From Symbiodinium natans (taxonomy: Eukaryota; Sar; Dinophyceae; Suessiales; Symbiodiniaceae), in NCBI GenBank assembly GCA_905221605.1, contig CAJNDS010002324.1:248501-312500 (forward strand): DNA of 64,000 bases, given 5' to 3'. The notes below the pieces were generated by a model that was not told where the DNA came from, did not search any database, and saw only the letters and a list, made by a program, of their open reading frames with translations. Below, one piece after another: positions 57,401 to 64,000 of this stretch. The stretch's first letter is position 1. Every line of letters begins with the position of its first letter. A program made the translations under genes and the position numbers.

Positions 57401-59393
57401 TTCATTACCAGGGCATCCTGCAGGCTGCTTGTTGCATTCGTGCCTGAAGGGCTTAGTAGCAGGTTTATGGGCATTTCCCTAGGGAGACTGCGAAGATGAG
57501 AAACCTGGCGTGGGAGCTTCCCCGAGTTTCGACACAGGGCCTTCATGAAGTGCAGCTCAATTAGAACTTGTTCAGGAATCTTTTTACAGAAGCGCCCCCC
57601 ATGTTCCGACATGTTCTGACACATGCCCACCCTACGTTGGATTGTTGTCCTTCATGCCTCCTTGATTCGTTGGCATGGCTATTGTCAGCATCTCCGACCT
57701 TCCTGTTCCTGTGCTCAGAGTCTGCCCCTTCGCTCCCTCCCAGTCTTGTTGCCTTCGCACTGCAGAAGACCCGTGACGCCCTCAAGCAAACCGTGAAGGC
57801 GAATGTTGCTTTGTAGCCCCGAGGTGGTCCTTCTCCGTTCCTTGAATGTAAGAAACTGCAAGCGCCCCCGAGCCGCGCGCGTAGCCCTTGGGGGGATTTC
57901 TCGCTTCCAGTGTCAGAAGCTTACGCCGCGGAATTGCCAGGAGATGCGCCTCGAATACGATCAAGCAATGGAGGCCAGCGCAGGGCATTTGGCCATTGAG
58001 TGGTGCTGAAGATCTGAAGCCGTCGGCGCGTCTCGCAGGCAGAAAAGGCGTTGCGAGAGCGTGTGCTCCAGGACAGGGCGCTTTGGGCTTCTCGCGGCCC
58101 TGCTGACACAATGGCACCGTAAGCTTAAATTCCAATCTGAGCTCTTTGGGCTCATGGCTGTGTTTCTTCCCTGTGGCTTGGGCCCGAGTTGAGCAGACTG
58201 GTCCTGCCACGCCGCGTTGTTCTTGACAGAATCGGGTCAGCTGCTGGGCTAATTTCACAGCGGTTCACTGCAGGAGCAGCGTCTGAACTTCGAGAAGCTG
58301 CTGCAGGCCGCGGTAGCTGCCTGCTTTTTCATCTTTTCGGTCTTGGGTGTTCACAGCGTGTGCCTTGCTGTGCAGAAGACTGCAGAAGTATCGGGGCGCA
58401 CATGACGACCCTCAGACAAGTTAAGATATGTTACGAACCAGCCACAACTCTGCAGTTTCCCTGAACCGGAGCCTTGGCCACAGTGCCACTGCCAAGAATA
58501 CTCGAACTTAGGGTTTAGGCTTCAGGTGTAGGCTTCCTTATGATCCTTGCTTGTCATCCTCACCGAAGGACCAGAGCCTCCATGTCCAGCGGCTGCTGCA
58601 GGCTGCTTGTCTTGCATCCGTCTCTTGCGCCCTTTTGTGCTTCTGGGCAGGGTCCAGCACATGTGTGAGTGTTTGGCTGGGATTGCTGTAGATGGTAAGC
58701 TGATGAGGAGTTGCCCGCCTCTAGGGTATGGCGTGGGGATGGCGCGTGTGCACCGCGCCCCGTATAGGGTTCTGCTTAGGGATGCTTAGGGAAGAGTGTG
58801 CCCCGTTGATTGCTTTAGTGCGACCTTCGAGGAATCTCCTCAGCACTCTCACTCCGTCCCAGTCTTGCTTGTCTTTGCGCCGCAGGAGATCGGGGACGCC
58901 CACGAGCAGACGCGCAAGGCGGGCTGTTGGCTTTCAGGTGCAGATTCCTGGTGCGACAGCGGCAGGATGTGGCAGGGAGGTCGCAAGGATGTTCGCCTCC
59001 TTCAAGCGCCCAAGTTTATGTCAAAGTTGCAAGGCGATGCGGCTCGAATACGAGCAAGCCCTGGAGGCCAGGCACAGCTCATTTGGCATGCGCCGCCGTG
59101 CTGCCTGTTGAAGATCACACGTCGCCTGATCCGCAAGGCCGAGAAGGCGCTGCGCGAGCGTGCGCTCCAGGACAGGGCGATTGGGCGCTCATCTCCCCTT
59201 CGTCTGTTGACCGTTTGTATAATGTGCCCAGGTGCATCACACTACCATGTTGGTGCTGGCCTTCCGATGTTCTGGCGTATCTTGTTCTTGTGTATCTTGC
59301 CATCTCGTTGAGAATCGGATCAGTCGACTTGGCGGTTTCACCGCTTCTTCGCGGGGACAGGAGCAGCAGCTTAACTTCGAGCAGCTGCTGAAG
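54434..59393 (+). CDS. Microexon gene encoding 11-residue (hendecad-like) coiled-coil repeats
   Basis: Twenty intact 33-nt blocks, each 11 codons, preceded by AG and followed by GC or GA. B: 54,434; 56,009; 57,127; 57,941; 59,034 (e.g. ALQLEHEQALK, EMRLEYDQAME). D: 54,671; 56,116; 57,226; 58,039; 59,138 (AEKALRERALQ). A: 55,378; 56,590; 57,391; 58,274; 58,569; 59,361 (EQRLHFEQRLQ). C: 55,750; 56,958; 57,766; 58,886 (EKADAHEQTCK). Coordinates are starts; each ends 32 bases later. A decayed C lies at 58,376. All are phase 0, so splicing yields one open helix of at least 220 residues with pattern xxxLxxEQxL[QK]. A, B and C end at GC, D at GA. The intervals vary in length and often hold stops, while no block has an indel. 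B1 is followed directly by an A-like 33 nt (54,467-54,499). Start and end are not identified; exons could be longer than drawn. Confidence 0.65.
55065..56095 (+). repeat. Tandem duplication inside the microexon gene, copy 1
   Basis: Nearly identical to 56,258-57,212 (offset ~1.19 kb at the left end). It contains microexons A1, C1 and B2 with their introns. Confidence 0.9.
56258..57212 (+). repeat. Tandem duplication inside the microexon gene, copy 2
   Basis: The second copy carries A2, C2 and B3. It lacks about 90 bases of the C-B intron present at ~55,815-55,910 in copy 1. The coding blocks are unaffected. Confidence 0.9.
58500..58545 (+). repeat. Degenerate TTTAGGG-type motif
   Basis: CTTAGGGTTTAGGCTTCAGG and neighbours resemble decayed TTTAGGG units. 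A longer similar stretch lies at 54,867-54,925 (GGGCTTAGGGTTTATGG and on). Confidence 0.6.
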
Positions 59394-60129
59394 GCCGCGC
59401 AAGCTGCGTGCTTTCGAACCTTAAACCCCAGAGCCTTAGCTTTGAGGTCAACTAAAGCATTTATCTGCACCAACAGTAAAATTCTTACTCTCAGCCTTCG
59501 GCTCCTCACTGGTTGATCTTAGCCACAGTATAGTCCCAGTATGCATATGGCAGAGATACTCAGGAAGCATACTCAAGTGTCTTTGCACTGCTCATTGACG
59601 CTCCAAATTTCTGGAAGACGGTGTTGCCGCCAGTCGACGTGTGTCCACGCAAGTAGAGATGTCCTCAGAAGGACGGCTCCCTCAGAAGGCATTTTCCCTG
59701 TGGTGTTCGCCTTGAACGGACGGGATCTCTTTAGCACTTTAGCACTTTAGCACTCGGTGCGACGCCCTCCCCCGCCGCACTTTGTCAGGATGCGCGAAAG
59801 CAGACGATGGAGGCCGGCTGTCGAGCGAACAGTCCAAGAGCTTCCCCACGTGCGGGATAGACCGGGATAGACGTAAAAAAGTCAAAAGTCGCAGAGACAA
59901 AAGCAAGCTTGGATCAAGCAAGCAAGGTCGCCGGGAAATATGTGCTGCGTTCCGATTGACAAATAGACGAACTTCAAGTTTTCTGACGTTGCGTTCCAGA
60001 AGCCTTAGTACAATTGTGGGATCGTTGAAGTGTAGAGGCCCTTTGAACTGTGACATTTCCGCGCTGCAGGACGTCGTGCCGCGCCAGCCTGCAGCTTCCG
60101 AGCACCGGGATACTCCACAGGAAATGATG
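59394..60129. other. No supported gene
   Basis: No further 33-nt blocks found. Short frames only. Confidence 0.4.
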
Positions 60130-60605
60130 GCGTCTGTCTGCGTGTCTGCGTGTGTGCGTGTGCGCGTGTGCATTGGGGCTTCTGGATGTCGCAATCGAAT
60201 CGGTTTGAAGCTGAGAGAAGAAATTGGTTTAAGACTCAACGCTGCAGTCAACAATCATGCTTAATCATGCGTTTGCGTACCAACGGTCTTTGCCGTTGGT
60301 CTTTGCCGTAGGAAGCCGCCGCAGTCTCCCCACCGCCGCAGGGGCAGCCTCTGCCTGCGCAGGCTCCCATAACTCTGCGTCTCTCTCCCTCTTTCTCTTT
60401 CTCTCTCTCTCTCTCTCTGTGCATGTGCGCACGAGTGTATGTTTGTGCTTTTGGAGGTCAATCGGTTTGAAGGTGAGGGAAGACTCAGGCAACACTACAA
60501 TCAACAGGCATGCCTGTGGCCTGCCCGTACTGTAGGAAGCCGCTGCATTCTCCCCAGCGCCGCGGGCGCAGCCTCTGCCTGCGCAGGTTCCCATTCCCAA
60601 ACATC
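60130..60605 (+). repeat. Imperfect direct duplication with GT/CT microsatellites
   Basis: GGAAGCCGC...CAGCCTCTGCCTGCGCAGG occurs at ~60,311-60,380 and again at ~60,534-60,602. The preceding ~130 bases, including AATCGGTTTGAAG, also match. The copies are separated by a CT microsatellite (60,378-60,418), and the first is preceded by a GTGTGC tract. Confidence 0.8.
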
Positions 60606-61220
60606 GCCTGACTACGTGACTACACACAATAGGCGCCAAGACGTGAAAAGGCTGCATCATCACCGGAGTGCAGGGAATTCTATTGCTGAAGCCTCACCCG
60701 TCTCCTTGTCATGCCCGGTCACTGTCAGGCGCGTGCCAGCGAAGAGGAACAGGCTGCGCACTTCAAGGAGATCACACGACGGGATCCTTTGGGCAGTTTG
60801 CACATCTCCCTAGGCCCTCGGGATCCCTTGGGCTTAAACACGGAAGGGTGAGGGTGTACGTGATGGTGTAAGTGATGGTGTACACAGTCGACATAGCAGG
60901 AGTAGAGGATTGGTGGGCCACACCACCTAGTTCAGCCAGCCTACAAGCACGGGATCCATTGAAGCACCACGTTGTGCGCCGCTCCCCTATGCTTGCGCAA
61001 TCTTGCAGCTTATGCTGGCCACCACCATTACCACATGACGTCTTCTGTCATACTGTTAGAAGCATGTACGTCCCAGTCATATGTGTTAGCTGTACCCTAA
61101 GAGGCAGGGTGAACCTAGTGTAGTATCGGGGACTGATAGGGGAGTTGACCGCAGGAAGCCCTGGCGTGCTACCACCAGCGCTATGGCAAGATCCCGGATG
61201 CCGCGGCTTGACGCATTCAG
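60606..61220. other. No supported gene
   Basis: A short frame at 61,154-61,209 (EALACYHQRYGKIPDAAA) after CCGCAG could be an exon. Otherwise nothing. Confidence 0.35.
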
Positions 61221-61983
61221 GTCTTCGTGAACCTGCGTGAGAAACACCATGCGTTCGAAGGTGCCTCTGATCCCATGCTTTGCCTTGCTCAGTCGCAGCT
61301 CGCCACGTTCTCCGCGAACATGGGCTTCCGCGTGCCCTTCAAGTTGGCGAAGGAGCTTCTCTGGGCCCGCCGCCGCCGTTGATGTTCCTTGGCTTCTCCC
61401 AGTTGCAGTTCCTCATGCACGCATTTGTTGATGGGAGCCTTCGACGCAATGTCCGTAGCACAGCATCGCGGCACTCTCACTTCACACATGCGTGCTTCTT
61501 GCGAGTCCACTTGCCGGAGCCCGTTGCTTTTGCGTCTCAGGCAGCTGCGCTGCGGCTCCAACCAAGAGTGCCGGTGACCTGTGGCGTCCTGGCACATTCT
61601 TGTGTCATCTTATGTCCTATGTTTCATCTGTGTCACAAAGTCTCACACGTCACAGCAGGAGGGGCTAGCGGATGGCACAGAAAGCTACCTGAAGCAAGCA
61701 TTGACAGCAATTGCACCTTGGCATCGAAGCCCCACTTCTGTGTGCTGCCGAAGAACTCTTCTTGGCTGTCCTTTCGCTGAGTGGTCAAGAGCCCGGATTC
61801 GCAAAGAAAATTGTGACCCATCGGCTTGGGGGTGGCGTGTCATGCCCTCCTTCTCTCCACGCGATACATCTTCCAGAAGCAGCATCGTGGTCATTTGGCT
61901 TCAACTGCCAGTGGCCGCCCTATCGGCCACACGTGTTGGGATCAGAGGGTTTTGCAGATGTCAAGGCGTCACTGAAGTCATAA
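61221..61983 (+). CDS. Candidate exons of an unrecognised gene
   Basis: After ATTCAG at 61,220 a frame reads VFVNLREKHHAFEGASDPML and then ANMGFRVPFKLAKELLWA, stopping at TGA ~61,382. A second block ends TAA 61,981-61,983 and includes IEAPLLCAAEELFLAVLSL and EPGFAKKIVTHRLGGG. Both read as normal protein but I recognise no domain. They may belong to one + strand gene lying between the microexon array and repeat copy 2. Confidence 0.4.
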
Positions 61984-62099
61984 TGTCGAGAGGTTGTTCA
62001 TGGCTTATAGCAAAGTAGCAAAGTCTAGCCTTCCTACCATATCGAGGGCAGCACTTCAGCTTTGAGCAGATTTGGTTCGATTGCGGGCCTCATGGTTTG

Positions 62100-64000
62100 C
62101 TTTTCCCGCAGCGTGTGGTTCAGAGTAGTTTCGCAGGGCCTTGCCTTGCGCCCCTCGTTTCAAGTGCACAAGTTACTTCAAATTTATCAGCCATGGCATC
62201 CATTCGGATGAGGACGCCGTCGCCCTCACCGATTGTGCCTTGGCCCAGTTCAGTGACGCCAACTCTACCGGTCGATAGGGTTTCTAGGCGATTATGGCGA
62301 GGCACAAATAGTCAGTGGCAGCGTGTGACTCGCGGGACCTCGCGGGCACCCTGTGAGACGTAGCGACAATTGTTTGAAGCTTAAGCCAAACATGGGCAAC
62401 AAAGCGCTGCCCAGGTGTCCAGGGTGGTCAGTGGACACCTCAGAGCTCTGATTCTTTGAGGATAGGTGCCCAGTTCAGGACACGGGGGGTCTCCGATTTT
62501 GATCAGTGATCAGGTCCTGCTCGTTCCGCGGGGCCTCGGCCTGAGCCAGCATGCAGGGCCATGTCGCCACACCTGTGGGTTGCGGCGTGTTGTGGTGCTA
62601 CGTGGTGCTAAGTGGTGCTACGTCTACGTCCGGTAGGTCCAGAGTCGAGAGCCATGGCCGTTCCCGGCCCTCCTTTGCCACTGTTGCGCGCGAGGCCGCC
62701 CCTCTACTTGCGGACCAAGCGCGATCCGTTGGTGGTGAGCGCGTGGAGCCCCAGATGAAGAGGTCGAGACTCCATGTGTTTGCACTTGCATTAATTAGAA
62801 CTGGGTAACTGGGCTTTTCATGCCTCGCCCTCTGCAGGTGATCACCAGTTGCCTGGCAGCATGGGATGTCTTGAAATTCCAGGTTGGCAGGTTTTTGGCC
62901 CTCAGTCTTTAGTGCTATTGAGGACTTGGGGATACCTCGGGTGCCCTGTTGAGCGCACATGTCCGCCACGTTCACTGCTCAGTCCCTGGACATCCGGCAC
63001 CTCCAGTGTATGCCGCGCGCCTTCCACCCGCGCGGGACCTATGCAGAACGGGTAGCGGGCATGGCTGGGTTGTTGGCCGTGCTATCCCTGCCATGCCGTT
63101 TCATAAGGCGATGCCAGTACGGCAGTGCCCGCCGTTTGCGACACCGCGCCGAGCATAGGCCCCAGGCCTCGAGGTTTGCGATTTGCGTCTCTCTTTCTGT
63201 GGCGATGGACGGCGGGGGATTTAATTGTCAGGTCAGGCCTGGCCAACGTGAGATGGGAGCCATGCACTTACGGTGACCGTAGGGTGAGGGCTGCCTCATG
63301 CTCATCATGATGTGCTGCCTCTCCGTGAAAGAGACGCTGTGCTCATTTGCGCTTGCTCAGGCAGCGTCGTCACCGGCTCTCCAGACGCCACCCAAGGCCC
63401 AGATCTGAACTTCCCCAAAACAGACGAGCGTGGGGCCAGCTGTCGCTTCGATTCCAGGAGGCAAGGCCACCGCCGGCAGCCTCCCATGAGCTCCTCGGAT
63501 CTTGTTTGTCGCCTGCGCGTCGCGTCGGACGAGTATACGAGATGTGCTGTGATGTATCTATGCTGGCATCATATATGTGTGTTCTCATAGTGTTCTCATA
63601 TGCTCTCCTGCGAGATGCCTGGAGTAAAAGACTTCGAGGCCCTTGCCGAACCTGCTGCAGAGGCGGAAGCCGGACACGGAGGCAGGGCGACGGCTTTCGT
63701 TGCTTCGACGATGCACGGGTTCGTGGTGAAATCCCTGTCCCCGTGCCTTTCCGTGCCAGGAGCCTCCCGACTATGGCTCCCCAAAGGCCTGAACTGCCTC
63801 GGCTACAGGGTGGAACTTCGTTCGTGAGATGCCTGAATTACACCTCCCAGTCACCTCCACCCCTTTGCAGGCAGGGCCAGAGACCCGTGAGCTGCAGGAC
63901 GGGCCGAAAGGGCTTGGGTGTTGCGCGATTTCGCACCATTTTCGCTGACGGCCATGGGGAGTGTTAGCTGGGAGTGTCGGAGGAGCAGCTGTGTGTGTCT
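62100..64000 (+). repeat. Large direct repeat, copy 2 (truncated by the window edge)
   Basis: Matches 52,590-54,405 up to the last base of the window. The 33-nt block AAPLLADQARS is kept at 62,695-62,727. The GTAAGT donor of copy 1 is GTAGCG here, and the VITSCLAAWDVLKF exon has lost bases at its 3' end, so this copy may be decaying or diverging. The homology probably continues past the edge. Confidence 0.9.

Noticed and set aside
63347-63967. 206-codon Arg/Ser/Pro-rich ORF
   Set aside because: The equivalent frame is broken in the other repeat copy, while different short blocks are conserved; probably compositional.

Overview
The window reads as nuclear DNA of a dinoflagellate, most likely Symbiodiniaceae-like. 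There are no bacterial operons. Genes are sparse, all recognisable coding sequence lies on the + strand, and most exons are shorter than 110 nt. Introns reconstructed here from protein-family consensus use GC, GA or, less often, GT as donor, and always an AG acceptor followed by G. That splice pattern is a known dinoflagellate trait. The window also carries many micro- and minisatellites and TTTAGGG-type interstitial telomere motifs.

Layout. 1.5-3.3 kb: an intact intronless gene for a membrane-anchored 2-oxoglutarate/Fe(II) prolyl-4-hydroxylase-like domain fused to Sel1-like repeats. 5-27 kb: mostly unrecognised, with scattered exon-like frames, a probable coiled-coil gene at 14.0-15.6 kb, a 105-bp inverted-repeat (MITE-like) element at 18.5 kb, an AT-rich island at 18.7-18.96 kb, and a complex satellite block at 23.4-24.7 kb. 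27.7-34.7 kb: a multi-exon EF-hand plus WD40 gene resembling the WDR49/WDR64/WDY family. 39.8-41.85 kb: a probable coiled-coil gene. 45.9-49.1 kb: a CCCH zinc-finger gene with a 2-kb intron. 49.5-52 kb: four unrecognised ORFs.

The most unusual part is 52.6-64 kb. A segment of about 1.8 kb (52,590-54,405) is repeated at 62,100-64,000. Between the copies lie 20 intact blocks of exactly 33 nt (54,434-59,393). Each encodes an 11-residue charged motif, is preceded by AG, and is followed by GC or GA. They occur in the repeating order B-D-A-C. Read as microexons they splice in phase 0 into a continuous 11-residue-repeat (hendecad-like) helical protein. I know of no described gene of this design.

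Limits: exon boundaries rest on family consensus, splice dinucleotides and phase only. Unrecognised ORFs are flagged as such and have low confidence.
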